DNA of 64,000 bases from Pseudomonas akapageensis (GCF_011355085.1 NZ_VXCP01000035.1:1-64000); one strand, 5' to 3'. Positions 45,621-56,281 are shown, counted from the stretch's first letter. Made by a program: numbers and translations. The notes: generated from the letters alone by a model not told the origin.

Positions 45621-46772
45621 ATGTTGCGCCGTCGCATGCTGATCATGTTAGGTGGCGTCTTGCTGCTTGTGTTGATACTGGGGGGCTACAAAGCCTTTTC
45701 CATCTACCAGCAGATACAGCAATTCGCCGCGCCCAAGCCGCCCATCAGCGTGGCGGCAGCCACGGCCAGCGAGCGTGCCTGGGAGAGTCGCCTGCCTGCC
45801 GTGGGCAGTCTCAAGGCCCTGCAGGGCGTCGAACTGATGCTGGAGACCGCAGGCACGGTCAAAGCCGTGCAGTTCGAGTCCGGGCAGAAGGTCAAGGTTG
45901 GCCAGCTCCTGCTGCAACTCGACAGTGATGTGGAATCCGCCTCGCTGGGCAGTGCACTGGCGGACCTGGGTCTGGCCCAGGTCGATTACGGGCGCGGCGC
46001 TCAACTGGTCGGCAGCCAGGCGATCTCCAAGGGCGAATTCGACCGGCTCACGGCGGTATTGAACAGGATCAAGGCCAATGTCGCCCAGCTCAAGGCATCC
46101 CTGGCCAAGAAGAGCATCCTGGCCCCCTTCTCCGGAACCATCGGTATCCGCCAGGTGGATGTCGGCGACTATCTGGCCAGCGGTACGGTCATCGCGACCC
46201 TGCAGGACCTGAGCAGCCTCTACGTCGACTTCTTTGTGCCCGAACAGGCGATTCCAAAACTGGCGATCGGGCAAAAAGTGCTGGTCAACGTTGCCGCCTA
46301 CCCGGGACAGGATTTCGCAGGCGGCATCAGTGCGATCAACCCCAAGGTCGAGGACAGCACACGCAATGTGCAAGTGCGCGCCACCCTGGCCAACCCTGAC
46401 GGCAAACTGCTGCCCGGGATGTTCGCCAGCCTGCAGGTATTGCTGCCCAACCCCAGGAACGAAATCGTCGTTCCGGAAAGCGCCATCACCTATACACTTT
46501 ACGGCAACTCGGTGTATGTCGTCGCACCGAAAAAGTCCGAGGAAGGACAGCCGCCGCAGGACTCCACGGGCCAGCACAAGCTGATCGCCGAGCGACGTTT
46601 CGTCGAGACGGGCGAGCGCCGCGACGGCATGGTCGTGGTGAGCAAGGGCCTGCAAAACGGTGAGCAGGTGGTGACGGCCGGCCAGCTGAAACTCAACCAG
46701 GGCGCCGAGGTTGCCATCAGCCCCGACAAGACTCTTCAAGCCGAGCAGAACAGCCAGCCAAAAGCTGACTGA
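45621..46772 (+). CDS. mexV: RND efflux membrane-fusion protein (MexV-like)
   Basis: A 383-residue periplasmic adaptor with an N-terminal anchor (MLIMLGGVLLLVLILGGYKAF), a lipoyl-like barrel-sandwich (GTVKAVQFESGQKVKVGQLLLQLD), a coiled-coil hairpin of only moderate length, and a beta-barrel with VPEQAIPKLAIGQ. It forms a tripartite pump with the next gene product. The PAO1 pair PA4374-PA4375 uses OprM, and no outer-membrane channel is encoded here either. Confidence 0.88.
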   Translation: MLRRRMLIMLGGVLLLVLILGGYKAFSIYQQIQQFAAPKPPISVAAATASERAWESRLPAVGSLKALQGVELMLETAGTVKAVQFESGQKVKVGQLLLQLDSDVESASLGSALADLGLAQVDYGRGAQLVGSQAISKGEFDRLTAVLNRIKANVAQLKASLAKKSILAPFSGTIGIRQVDVGDYLASGTVIATLQDLSSLYVDFFVPEQAIPKLAIGQKVLVNVAAYPGQDFAGGISAINPKVEDSTRNVQVRATLANPDGKLLPGMFASLQVLLPNPRNEIVVPESAITYTLYGNSVYVVAPKKSEEGQPPQDSTGQHKLIAERRFVETGERRDGMVVVSKGLQNGEQVVTAGQLKLNQGAEVAISPDKTLQAEQNSQPKAD

Positions 46773-46785
46773 TCAAGGACCTCCC

Positions 46786-49700
46786 ATGGCTTTTACAGAT
46801 CCGTTCATCCGCCGTCCGGTGCTGGCCACCGTGGTCAGTCTGCTGATCGTGTTGCTGGGCTTCCAGGCCTACGGCAAGCTCAACATCCGCCAGTATCCGC
46901 AGATGGAAAACGCCCTGATCACGGTCACCACCGCCTATCCCGGTGCCAATGCCGAAACCATCCAGGGCTACATTACCCAACCGATGCAGCAGAGCCTGGC
47001 GAGTGCCGAAGGCATCGACTACATGACCTCGGTCAGCCGCCAGAATTTTTCGGTGATTTCGATTTACGCCCGCATAGGTTCGGACAGCGACCGCCTGTTT
47101 ACCGAACTCCTGGCCAAGGCTAATGAAGTCAAGAACAAGCTGCCGCAGGACGCCGAAGACCCGGTGTTGAGCAAGGAAGCGGCAGACGCCTCGGCGCTGA
47201 TGTACATCAGTTTCTACAGCAAGGACCTGAGCAACCCGCAGATCACCGATTACCTTTCCCGGGTGATCCAGCCAAAGCTCGCCACGCTGCCCGGCATGGC
47301 CGAAGCCCAGATCCTCGGCAACCAGGTGTTTGCCATGCGCATCTGGCTCGACCCGATCAAGCTTGCCGGTTATGGCCTGAGCGCGAGCGATGTCAACGAC
47401 GCGGTGCGGCGTTACAACTTCCTCTCTGCCGCGGGCGAGGTGAAGGGCGAGTACATCGTCACCAGCATCAATGCCAACACCGAATTGAAGACCGCCGAAG
47501 CCTTTGCCGCGATCCCGCTCAAGATCGACGGCGACAGTCGGGTGCTGCTCAGCGACGTGGCGCGGGTGCAGATGGGCGCGGAAAACTACGACACGGTCAG
47601 TTCCTTCGACGGAACCCCCTCGGTGTATATCGGCATCAAGGGCACCCCCGGGGCCAACCCGCTGGACGTGATCAAGGAGGTGCGCAAGCTTTTCCCGGAA
47701 CTCGTCGCCCAGTTGCCGCCGAACCTGAAGGCGTCGATCGCCTACGATGCCACGCTGTTCATCCAGGCCTCGATCAATGAGGTGGTCAAGACCCTGGCCG
47801 AAGCGGTGCTCATCGTCATAGTCGTGGTCTTCCTGTTTCTCGGTGCATTGCGCTCGGTGCTGATCCCGGTGGTGACCATTCCACTGTCGATGATCGGCGT
47901 GCTGTTCTTCATGCAGATGATGGGTTACTCGATCAACCTGCTGACGTTGCTGGCCATGGTGCTGGCGATCGGCCTGGTGGTCGACGACGCCATAGTCGTG
48001 GTGGAGAACATCCACCGGCATATCGAAGAGGGCAAGACGCCCCTGGATGCTGCACTGGAGGGCGCACGCGAGATCGCCATGCCGGTCGTGTCGATGACCA
48101 TCACCCTGGCGGCAGTGTATGCCCCCATCGGTTTTCTCCAGGGCCTGACCGGGGCTTTGTTCAAGGAGTTCGCCCTGACCCTCGCCGGTGCAGTGGTGAT
48201 CTCCGGTGTGGTGGCATTGACCCTGTCGCCGATGATGTGCGCCCTGCTGTTGCGCCATGAAGAAAACCCCACCGGGCTGGCGCATCGGCTCGACATGATC
48301 TTCGAGCGGCTCAAGCTTCGATATCAACACATCCTGCACGGCACCCTGAACACCCGACCGGTGGTCCTGGTGTTCGCCGTACTGGTGCTGTGCCTGATTC
48401 CGGTGCTGCTGATGTTCACCCGCTCGGAGCTGGCACCGGATGAAGACCAGGGCGTGATTTTCATGATGGCCACGGCACCCCAGCCGACCAACCTGAATTA
48501 CCTCAACGCTTACACCGATGAGTTCACTGCGATCTTCAGGGCGTTTCCGGAGTACTTCTCTTCGTTCCAGATCAACGGTTTCAATGGCGTGCAATCGGGC
48601 ATCGGCGGTTTCCTGCTCAAACCCTGGAATGAACGCCAGCGAACGCAAATGGAGCTTTTGCCCCAGGTCCAGAGCAAGCTCGACAGCATCAGTGGCCTGC
48701 AGATATTCGGTTTCAACCTGCCCTCGCTACCCGGAACCGGCGAAGGCCTGCCCTTCGCATTCGTGATCAATACCGCGAACGACTACGAATCGCTGCTGGA
48801 CGTCGCCCAGCGGGTCAAGGAGCGGGCCGTGGCGTCGGGCAAGTTTGCCTTCCTCGACATCGACCTGGCCTTCGACAAACCCGAAGTGGTGGTCGATATC
48901 GACCGGGCCAAGGCGGCGCAGATGGGTGTGTCCATGGACGCGCTGGGCGGCACCCTGGCCACCCTGCTGGGCGAGGCTGAAATCAATCGATTCACCATCG
49001 AGGGTCGCAGTTACAAGGTCATTGCCCAGGTCGAACGGGCTTATCGCGACAACCCGGACTGGTTGAGCAATTACTATGTGAGGAACAACAAGGATCAAAT
49101 GCTGCCATTGTCGACGCTGATCACCGTGAGTGACCGCGCCAGGCCCCGCCAGCTCAATCAGTTTCAGCAGCTCAACTCGGCGATCATCCAGGGGGTGCCA
49201 ATGGTCAGCATGGGTGAAGCCATCGAAACCGTGCGCAGCATTGCCGCCGAAGAGGCACCGACGGGATTCTCCTTCGATTATGGCGGCGCGGCGCGTCAGT
49301 TCGTTCAGGAAGGCAAGGCGCTGTGGGTAACCTTCGGTCTGGCCATGGCGATCATCTTCCTGGTGCTGGCGGCGCAGTTCGAAAGCTTCCGTGACCCACT
49401 GGTGATACTGGTGACGGTGCCACTGTCGATTTGTGGCGCGCTGATTCCGCTGTTCCTGGGTCTTTCGAGCATGAACATCTATACCCAGGTCGGCCTGGTC
49501 ACGCTGATCGGCCTGATCAGCAAACATGGCATCCTGATCGTGGAGTTCGCCAACCAGCTGCGCCACCAGAAGGGCCTATCGCCCCGTGAAGCTGTGGAAG
49601 AAGCGGCGGCGATCCGCCTGCGCCCGGTGCTGATGACCACCGCAGCCATGGTGTTCGGCATGGTGCCGCTGATTCTTGCCAGCGGAGCCGGGGCGGTCAG

Positions 49701-49848
49701 CCGCTTTGACATCGGGACGGTGATTGCCACGGGCATGTCCGTGGGGACCCTGTTTACCCTGTTCGTGTTGCCCTGCGTTTATACCCTCTTGGCCAAGCCT
49801 GATACACCTGCCGTTACCCAACACGGCGCAGCGGAACTGGCGCCATAA
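46786..49848 (+). CDS. mexW: RND multidrug efflux permease (MexW-like)
   Basis: A 1020-residue inner-membrane proton antiporter of the hydrophobe/amphiphile efflux family. Twelve membrane segments are arranged in two halves around periplasmic loops. Proton-relay acids lie in GLVVDDAIVVVENIHRH, and the second half has FANQLRHQ. AAGGA lies six bases before the ATG and the gap to mexV is 13 bases. Substrates of MexW in P. aeruginosa include fluoroquinolones and tetracycline. Specificity here is not determined. Confidence 0.92.
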   Translation: MAFTDPFIRRPVLATVVSLLIVLLGFQAYGKLNIRQYPQMENALITVTTAYPGANAETIQGYITQPMQQSLASAEGIDYMTSVSRQNFSVISIYARIGSDSDRLFTELLAKANEVKNKLPQDAEDPVLSKEAADASALMYISFYSKDLSNPQITDYLSRVIQPKLATLPGMAEAQILGNQVFAMRIWLDPIKLAGYGLSASDVNDAVRRYNFLSAAGEVKGEYIVTSINANTELKTAEAFAAIPLKIDGDSRVLLSDVARVQMGAENYDTVSSFDGTPSVYIGIKGTPGANPLDVIKEVRKLFPELVAQLPPNLKASIAYDATLFIQASINEVVKTLAEAVLIVIVVVFLFLGALRSVLIPVVTIPLSMIGVLFFMQMMGYSINLLTLLAMVLAIGLVVDDAIVVVENIHRHIEEGKTPLDAALEGAREIAMPVVSMTITLAAVYAPIGFLQGLTGALFKEFALTLAGAVVISGVVALTLSPMMCALLLRHEENPTGLAHRLDMIFERLKLRYQHILHGTLNTRPVVLVFAVLVLCLIPVLLMFTRSELAPDEDQGVIFMMATAPQPTNLNYLNAYTDEFTAIFRAFPEYFSSFQINGFNGVQSGIGGFLLKPWNERQRTQMELLPQVQSKLDSISGLQIFGFNLPSLPGTGEGLPFAFVINTANDYESLLDVAQRVKERAVASGKFAFLDIDLAFDKPEVVVDIDRAKAAQMGVSMDALGGTLATLLGEAEINRFTIEGRSYKVIAQVERAYRDNPDWLSNYYVRNNKDQMLPLSTLITVSDRARPRQLNQFQQLNSAIIQGVPMVSMGEAIETVRSIAAEEAPTGFSFDYGGAARQFVQEGKALWVTFGLAMAIIFLVLAAQFESFRDPLVILVTVPLSICGALIPLFLGLSSMNIYTQVGLVTLIGLISKHGILIVEFANQLRHQKGLSPREAVEEAAAIRLRPVLMTTAAMVFGMVPLILASGAGAVSRFDIGTVIATGMSVGTLFTLFVLPCVYTLLAKPDTPAVTQHGAAELAP

Positions 49849-49852
49849 CGCA

Positions 49853-49881
49853 AAAGGCCTCGTCGAATGACGAGGCCTTTC
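49853..49881 (+). terminator. Stem-loop after mexW
   Basis: AAAGGCCTCGTC-GAAT-GACGAGGCCTTT: 12-bp perfect stem. The T run is short (TTT), so efficiency is uncertain. It may also serve the small gene on the other strand. Confidence 0.75.
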
Positions 49882-49902
49882 AGGTAACAGTATCGGCGGA
49901 TA

Positions 49903-50121
49903 TCAATGTTGTGACCTCATTCCTTGAGTGAGCCCGAACATGAACAGCAATAAATCCTGGTCGGGTCTGACCGCCACTTGGGCCTTTGCAACGGGTGGCA
50001 CAGGGCAATGGCCGGCAGAACGCAGCACGACGGGCCCGGGCTCTTCCCAGGCAGCCATGGCTACGGTCGCGACGGCCAGCGCTGCGACCAGGAACAGACC
50101 TCTTGCAATTTCTAGTTTCAT
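49903..50121 (-). CDS. Small secreted protein (72 aa)
   Basis: A 72-residue protein with a signal peptide (MKLEIARGLFLVAALAVATVA, cleavage near MA-AWEEP) and a short mature region ending in a hydrophobic LLLFMFGLTQGM stretch. The ATG follows AGGATTAG by eight bases. It is transcribed with the same polarity as the methyltransferase and lies 109 bases after it. I do not recognise it. Function unknown. Confidence 0.68.
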   Translation of the reverse strand: MKLEIARGLFLVAALAVATVAMAAWEEPGPVVLRSAGHCPVPPVAKAQVAVRPDQDLLLFMFGLTQGMRSQH

Positions 50122-50230
50122 TGCTCTAATCCTTTGACAGCGCTGCCAAACTTCTTTAGTTGAAAATAGTGGACTTTTTGCCATCACGCTGCGATGAACG
50201 ACGAATGGCGGCGCAGTTGGTCGGCGGGCA

Positions 50231-50911
50231 TTACCCCTTGCGCAGCACGTAAACCCGCCACATGGCGTAGAGCGGTAGAAAGTCCAATCGATCCTGGATA
50301 TTGAAGCCGGCGTCCACGAATTCCTTCTCGGCCGTAGCGGCCGCAATCACGAATCGATTCTGGTAAATGTCCTTGCCACCGTCCTGCCTGCGGCGCTTTT
50401 CCAGCTGCTTGCGCTTCCAGGCCTTGAAGTTGCCATCGACCCACAAGGAGACAATCACACTGTCGCGGCTCACGCGATGGAACTCGCTCAACAAGGCCTT
50501 GCGCTGTTGCGCCTCACCAATATGGTGCATCAGGCCCATGCAGAAGATGCTGTCCACGGCGTTATCGGGCAAATCGATGGCAAACGCGGACGTTTGCAAG
50601 GGGCATATCCGCTCGACAACTTCCCTGGGCTGCGACTTGCAGGCCATTTCCAGCATGTCGGCTGAGTTGTCCGCAGCGATGATCACCCTATTGGTCTTTT
50701 CTGCCAGCACCGGCCAGAAACGCCCGGTACCGCAGGGCAGATCGAGTACCAGGCCAGGCTCGCCGGCAAGCACGAGGGCACGTCTTGCCAGCTGTACATC
50801 GCGTCGATGGGAGAGCCTGCGCGAGAGACCATCCTCAGGCTTGGGCGAGTATTCCTTGGCACGTAGCTGATCGAACTTTTCGGAAAACTCGAGATTGATA
50901 GGGTTACCCAC
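50231..50911 (-). CDS. Class I SAM-dependent methyltransferase (ColR-linked)
   Basis: A 226-residue methyltransferase with motif I LVLDLPCGTGRFWPVLA and the acidic AADNSADM region, then FCMGLMHHI. The start is GTG (MGNPINL) preceded by AGGAG. It lies directly downstream of colS, as the orf222 methyltransferase does in P. fluorescens WCS365. There, ColRS is reported to control a methyltransferase/wapQ operon. wapQ and inaA are not next to it here. A candidate ColR site is at 50976-50991. Confidence 0.83.
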   Translation of the reverse strand: MGNPINLEFSEKFDQLRAKEYSPKPEDGLSRRLSHRRDVQLARRALVLAGEPGLVLDLPCGTGRFWPVLAEKTNRVIIAADNSADMLEMACKSQPREVVERICPLQTSAFAIDLPDNAVDSIFCMGLMHHIGEAQQRKALLSEFHRVSRDSVIVSLWVDGNFKAWKRKQLEKRRRQDGGKDIYQNRFVIAAATAEKEFVDAGFNIQDRLDFLPLYAMWRVYVLRKG

Positions 50912-50975
50912 AATGCATCTCCTGACTCAATGCAATCAGACTATCAATCTGAAGTCATGGTGAGGTCATCTGTAC

Positions 50976-50991
50976 GTGAAAATTGCGTGAA
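50976..50991 (-). promoter_or_regulatory. Candidate ColR box upstream of methyltransferase
   Basis: On the minus strand TTCACGCAATTTTCAC, close to the consensus I recall for ColR, YYNA(C/G)NNYTTTTTCAC: the last eight bases differ at one position. About 65 bases upstream of the GTG start. Confidence 0.45.
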
Positions 50992-51047
50992 CCCATTTGA
51001 GTGTGTTTCAAAACACGACGGCGCGTAGTCAGTAGCCCATCGCCAGA

Positions 51048-52316
51048 TCAGGCCAGCACCACGCGGAATCGACAACCATGGGGTATCGTCGGCAAAAGGG
51101 TGACCGTCCAGCCCTGGTCATCGCAGATCCGCTGAACCAGGGACAAGCCCAATCCCAGCCCTTCACCGCGTTTTTCACCCCCGCGAACGAATGGCTGGAA
51201 CATGGCGTCACGCTTTTCTTCCGGGATACCTACGCCGCTGTCTTCCACACTGAAACCATCCCCTTCGAGGGTCAGTTTGATGAACCCCTTGTCGGTGTAA
51301 TGCAAGGCATTGCGCAACAGGTTGCCCATGACCGCATGCAGGAACGTCGCGTTGAAGGTGGTGTCGGAGTCGATACCCGGTTCGATGATCAGTTGCAGGC
51401 CTTTCTTCTCGATGGGGCCGCGCCACAACGCGATCAAATCCCTGGCGGTTTTGCTCAATGTCGTACGTGACGACATGTCGACCTCGTTGTGCTGCGCCCT
51501 GGCAAGCATCAGGAAGGTCTGGACCAGCTCGCGCATTTCTTCACAGGCCCGGGCAATGCGCTCGACCTGTGCTCGAGCGCGCTGATCGAGTTTTGGATTT
51601 TCCAGCAACAGCTCGCAAGAACTGGCCAGCACCATCAAAGGCGTGCGCAATTCATGGCTGACATCGCTGGTGAACAAGCGCTCGCGGTTCAACGCTTCGC
51701 GCAATCGTCCCAGGGTAGCGTCGAATGCCACCGCCAATTCACCGACCTCATCAGCCGCATAGTCTGGCGCCAATGGCGGCGCCAGTCCCAGCAACTGATC
51801 GCGGTGACGTACTTGCTGCGACAGGCGCACCACCGGTGCCATGACTCGCCGCGCCAGGATCCAGCCGAGAAACACCGCCAACGCCAGGCTGAGGACAAAA
51901 CCTACGGCGACAACAGCAAACAAGACTCGCTCGCGCTCTTCGAAATCACTCTGGTCCTGCAACAGCACGTAACGGCGGCCATCGATTATTTCGACCATCG
52001 CGTGATACGAAAGCTGGCCGCGAAACACTTCATGGAAGCCGGGGTCGAGGTGCCGCAAATCCTTGGGCAGGCCGAAATTGCCCTTGCCACCGCTGAAGTA
52101 GAAAAGCTGTCCTGGCTTGGGGCGATGGGACCAATCATTGACGCTGTCCATCAACAACAGGCCCTGCAGGTCGCCGCCCAACCCCGAGGAGATCAACTTT
52201 TCCTCGACCAGGTGAACGGTGGCGACAATCCCGATTGCAAAGGCACCTGCGACGAGCGCGCTCATCAATGCAAAGGCAATGATGATGCGTTGGGCAAGGC
52301 TTTGTTTAAACTCCAT
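51048..52316 (-). CDS. colS: Sensor histidine kinase ColS
   Basis: A 422-residue sensor kinase. Membrane segment 1 is at 13-33, and the periplasmic loop carries H35, E38, H95, E96, H105 and the ExxE pair E126/E129, matching the Fe(III)/Zn(II)-sensing residues reported for P. putida ColS as I recall them. Membrane segment 2 is at 131-153, followed by HAMP, the phosphoacceptor His221 (SDVSHELRTPL), and a C-terminal ATPase domain (GEGLGLGLSLV). The ATG overlaps the colR end by 11 bases. The kinase probably guards membrane integrity against metals. Confidence 0.94.
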   Translation of the reverse strand: MEFKQSLAQRIIIAFALMSALVAGAFAIGIVATVHLVEEKLISSGLGGDLQGLLLMDSVNDWSHRPKPGQLFYFSGGKGNFGLPKDLRHLDPGFHEVFRGQLSYHAMVEIIDGRRYVLLQDQSDFEERERVLFAVVAVGFVLSLALAVFLGWILARRVMAPVVRLSQQVRHRDQLLGLAPPLAPDYAADEVGELAVAFDATLGRLREALNRERLFTSDVSHELRTPLMVLASSCELLLENPKLDQRARAQVERIARACEEMRELVQTFLMLARAQHNEVDMSSRTTLSKTARDLIALWRGPIEKKGLQLIIEPGIDSDTTFNATFLHAVMGNLLRNALHYTDKGFIKLTLEGDGFSVEDSGVGIPEEKRDAMFQPFVRGGEKRGEGLGLGLSLVQRICDDQGWTVTLLPTIPHGCRFRVVLA

Positions 52317-52989
52317 CTCGGCCCTCGGCCAATCGATAGCCTACGCCATGCACGGTATGCAGCAATGGCTTGTCGAATGGCTTGTCGATGACCTGGCGCA
52401 ATTGGTGGACATGGCTGCGCAAGCTGTCGCTGTCCGGACAGTCGTCGCCCCACAAGGCTTCTTCGAGCACTTCGCGGCGCAACACGTGCGGGCTTTTTTG
52501 CATCAGTACCGCAAGCAATTTCAGACCGACCGGGTTGAGCTTGAGCAATCGCCCGTCCCGGGTCACTTCCAGGGTATCGAGGTCGTAGTTCAGGTCAGCG
52601 ACTTGCAAACTGCGTCGCCCACCGCCCTGGGCACGACGCAGCACAGCCTCGATACGGGCAGCCAGTTCGGAGAGGGCGAATGGTTTGAGCAGATAGTCAT
52701 CGGCGCCGGAACGAAAACCCTGCAGCCGGTCGTCCAATTGATCGCGGGCCGTGAGCATGATGACCGGCGTGTCACGCCGGGCATCTTCACGCAGGCGTTT
52801 GCACAACGTGTAGCCATCGATACCGGGCAACATGATGTCCAGCACGATCAGGTCGTAGTGCTCGGTGGCCGCCAGATGCAACCCGGACAGCCCATCCTGG
52901 GCACAATCGACGGTGTAGCCCTTGAGACCCAGATAGTCAGCCAGGTTGGCCAGGATATCGCGATTGTCTTCAACCAGTAGAATTCGCAT
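52306..52989 (-). CDS. colR: Response regulator ColR
   Basis: A 227-residue OmpR-type regulator. The receiver domain has acidic ED (VEDN) and phosphoacceptor D51 (LIVLDIMLP), and the C-terminal winged helix ends with HTVHGVGYRLAEG. The ATG (MRILLVED) has GGAG nine bases upstream; a GTG two codons earlier is too close to that site. It controls membrane-protection and surface-modification genes in pseudomonads. It is divergent from the PAP2 gene. Confidence 0.94.
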   Translation of the reverse strand: MRILLVEDNRDILANLADYLGLKGYTVDCAQDGLSGLHLAATEHYDLIVLDIMLPGIDGYTLCKRLREDARRDTPVIMLTARDQLDDRLQGFRSGADDYLLKPFALSELAARIEAVLRRAQGGGRRSLQVADLNYDLDTLEVTRDGRLLKLNPVGLKLLAVLMQKSPHVLRREVLEEALWGDDCPDSDSLRSHVHQLRQVIDKPFDKPLLHTVHGVGYRLAEGRDGV

Positions 52990-53087
52990 GGGCACTTTCT
53001 CCGTCCGCAGCTATTAGCCCTCATGGCAGGCGCAGAGCTTAAGGTGAAGTTCGGTACAGGTACAGGAGGTTCAGGGCATCTGGTCGC

Positions 53088-53103
53088 ATAACGTATTTTT
53101 CAC
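53088..53103 (+). promoter_or_regulatory. Candidate ColR box upstream of PAP2 gene
   Basis: ATAACGTATTTTTCAC. The core TTTTTCAC is identical to the recalled ColR consensus YYNA(C/G)NNYTTTTTCAC, and two of the upstream fixed bases match. It lies 84 bases before the PAP2 start. Confidence 0.5.
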
Positions 53104-53187
53104 CCTCGATTAACAGACAAGCGCCAGCATACTGGGCACAATGTCGCGCTTCTGTGCCAGCACAATTTCATCCATTGTGGACCTTTC

Positions 53188-53934
53188 ATGCCGACAACTG
53201 TTACTCGACCTTATTCTCAACCGCTCAATCTGTGGCTCTGCCTGGGTATTCCCCTGTTAGGTGCCATTACCTTAATACTACTGGAACTGACCTCCCTGGA
53301 CATGGATCTGGCCCGACTGGCCTACGATTCCGCTTCCGGAGAATTCATTGGCAAGCACAGTTATTTCCTCGAAGACATCCTGCATGATCGCGCCAAACAG
53401 GTGGTTATCCTGTTCAGCGTACTCTCGATCGTCGCCTTCGCTTGCAGCTTCCTGCTGGAGAAACTCAAACCCATTCGTCGCGAACTGGGCTGCCTGGTGC
53501 TGTCGTTGGCGCTTTCCACCGGCTTCGTCACGCCGCTCAAGGCCGCCACTGCCGTACAGTGCCCCTGGAGCCTGAGCGAGTTCGGTGGCAAGGAAACCTA
53601 CAGCGAACTGCTGAGCCCCAGACCCGCCACCGATAAGCCCGGACGCTGCTGGCCAGGCGGCCATGCGGCGACCGGCTTCACCCTGTTTGCGCTGTTTTTC
53701 GTGCTGCGCGATCGCCGCCCACGCATGGCCCGCGCGGCGCTGGTATTTGCCTTCGGATTAGGCTCGGTATTTTCCATCGGGCGGATGTTGCAAGGTGCAC
53801 ACTTCTTTTCGCACAACGTATGGACGGCGATCTTTTGCTGGTTGATCTGCCTGGGGTCGTATTATGCGGTCTTGTACAGGAGCAAGGTGGCGGAAGAAGC
53901 GACCGAGTCTGCTGCGGTTCCAGTGCGCTCGTAA
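53188..53934 (+). CDS. PAP2-family membrane phosphatase
   Basis: A 248-residue lipid phosphatase with six membrane segments. The catalytic motifs are K-x6-CP in KAATAVQCPW (first), PGGHA in WPGGHAATGF (second), and the GRMLQGAHFFSH region (third). The CPW and PGGHA variants fit COG3907 proteins, which include phosphatases of undecaprenyl phosphate or lipid A. It is adjacent and divergent to colR, with a ColR-like site upstream, so a role in surface-charge remodelling is suggested. The substrate is unknown. Confidence 0.88.
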   Translation: MPTTVTRPYSQPLNLWLCLGIPLLGAITLILLELTSLDMDLARLAYDSASGEFIGKHSYFLEDILHDRAKQVVILFSVLSIVAFACSFLLEKLKPIRRELGCLVLSLALSTGFVTPLKAATAVQCPWSLSEFGGKETYSELLSPRPATDKPGRCWPGGHAATGFTLFALFFVLRDRRPRMARAALVFAFGLGSVFSIGRMLQGAHFFSHNVWTAIFCWLICLGSYYAVLYRSKVAEEATESAAVPVRS

Positions 53935-53943
53935 CGTCCCCTC

Positions 53944-54054
53944 CTCGTTCCCACGCTCTGCGTGGGAATGCAGCACCAGACGCTCCGCGTCGACCTCCGC
54001 AAGGGCGACGCAGAGCGTCGCCAAATGCATTCCCACGCGGAGCGTGGGAACGAG
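53944..54054. repeat. REP-type inverted repeat (family 1)
   Basis: CTCGTTCCCACGCTCTGCGT on the left faces ACGCGGAGCGTGGGAACGAG on the right, enclosing palindromic GACGCTCCGCGTCGACC and GACGCAGAGCGTCGCC. Located between PAP2 and groEL. Confidence 0.85.
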
Positions 54055-54073
54055 AAGATACAAATAACCAAGG

Positions 54074-54109
54074 CATAAAAAAACCCCGCACGAGGCGGGG
54101 TTTTTTATG
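54074..54109. terminator. Bidirectional terminator between PAP2 and groEL
   Basis: CATAAAAAAACCCCGC, five-base loop, GCGGGGTTTTTTATG. A and T tracts on both sides support use by both strands. Confidence 0.92.
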
Positions 54110-54126
54110 CGGCGGGTAAGGCTGGC

Positions 54127-55770
<1,644 letters not shown>

Positions 55771-55817
55771 GATCGTTTTTCCTTAAATACTATTTAGTAA
55801 CGGGAAACCAGCGGTTA

Positions 55818-56111
55818 TCAGCCTTCGATGACAGCGAGGATTTCGTTCTCGCTCATCACCAGCAGGTCTTCGCCGTCAACTTTCACAGTGTTGCTGCCGG
55901 AGTACGGGCCGAACACGACCTTGTCGCCCACTTTTACGGACAGTGCACGTACTTCACCGTTGTCCAGCACACGGCCGGCACCTACAGCGAGGATTTCACC
56001 GCTGTTGGCTTTTTCGGCAGCAGAACCCGGCAGAACGATACCGCCAGCGGTTTTCTTTTCTTCTTCGCTGCGACGGATAACGACGCGGTCATGCAGAGGA
56101 CGAAGCTTCAT
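55818..56111 (-). CDS. groS: Co-chaperonin GroES (Hsp10)
   Basis: A 97-residue lid of the chaperonin. It starts MKLRPLHDRVVIRR, contains the mobile loop EEEKKTAGGIVLPG, and ends VMSENEILAVIEG. The ATG follows GGAGAG. The gene is 47 bases upstream of groEL. A heat-shock promoter lies further upstream. Confidence 0.98.
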   Translation of the reverse strand: MKLRPLHDRVVIRRSEEEKKTAGGIVLPGSAAEKANSGEILAVGAGRVLDNGEVRALSVKVGDKVVFGPYSGSNTVKVDGEDLLVMSENEILAVIEG

Positions 56112-56252
56112 TGTCGATCTCTCCTAATTGTGGTTTTCATCGGCCGGTGTCTGCACCGGCAGGTTGATACATCCGGCGGTGCCGGTCGCAGCTCGCAAGG
56201 CGAGCCGCGGAAGTCATGTCTGGTGCAGGACCAGAAACCTTGCGGTGACCCA

Positions 56253-56281
56253 TACATAGGGTCGCGCAAACCGATTACAAG
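56253..56281 (-). promoter_or_regulatory. Candidate sigma-32 promoter of groESL
   Basis: Minus strand: CTTGTAA, 13 bases, CCCTATGTA. Each element matches the heat-shock consensus (CTTGAAA, CCCCATnTA) except at one position. It lies about 140 bases before groES. No CIRCE element was seen. Confidence 0.75.

Noticed and set aside
46717..48648. 643-codon minus-strand frame opposite mexW
   Set aside because: His/Gln-rich antisense product of a clear RND permease gene.
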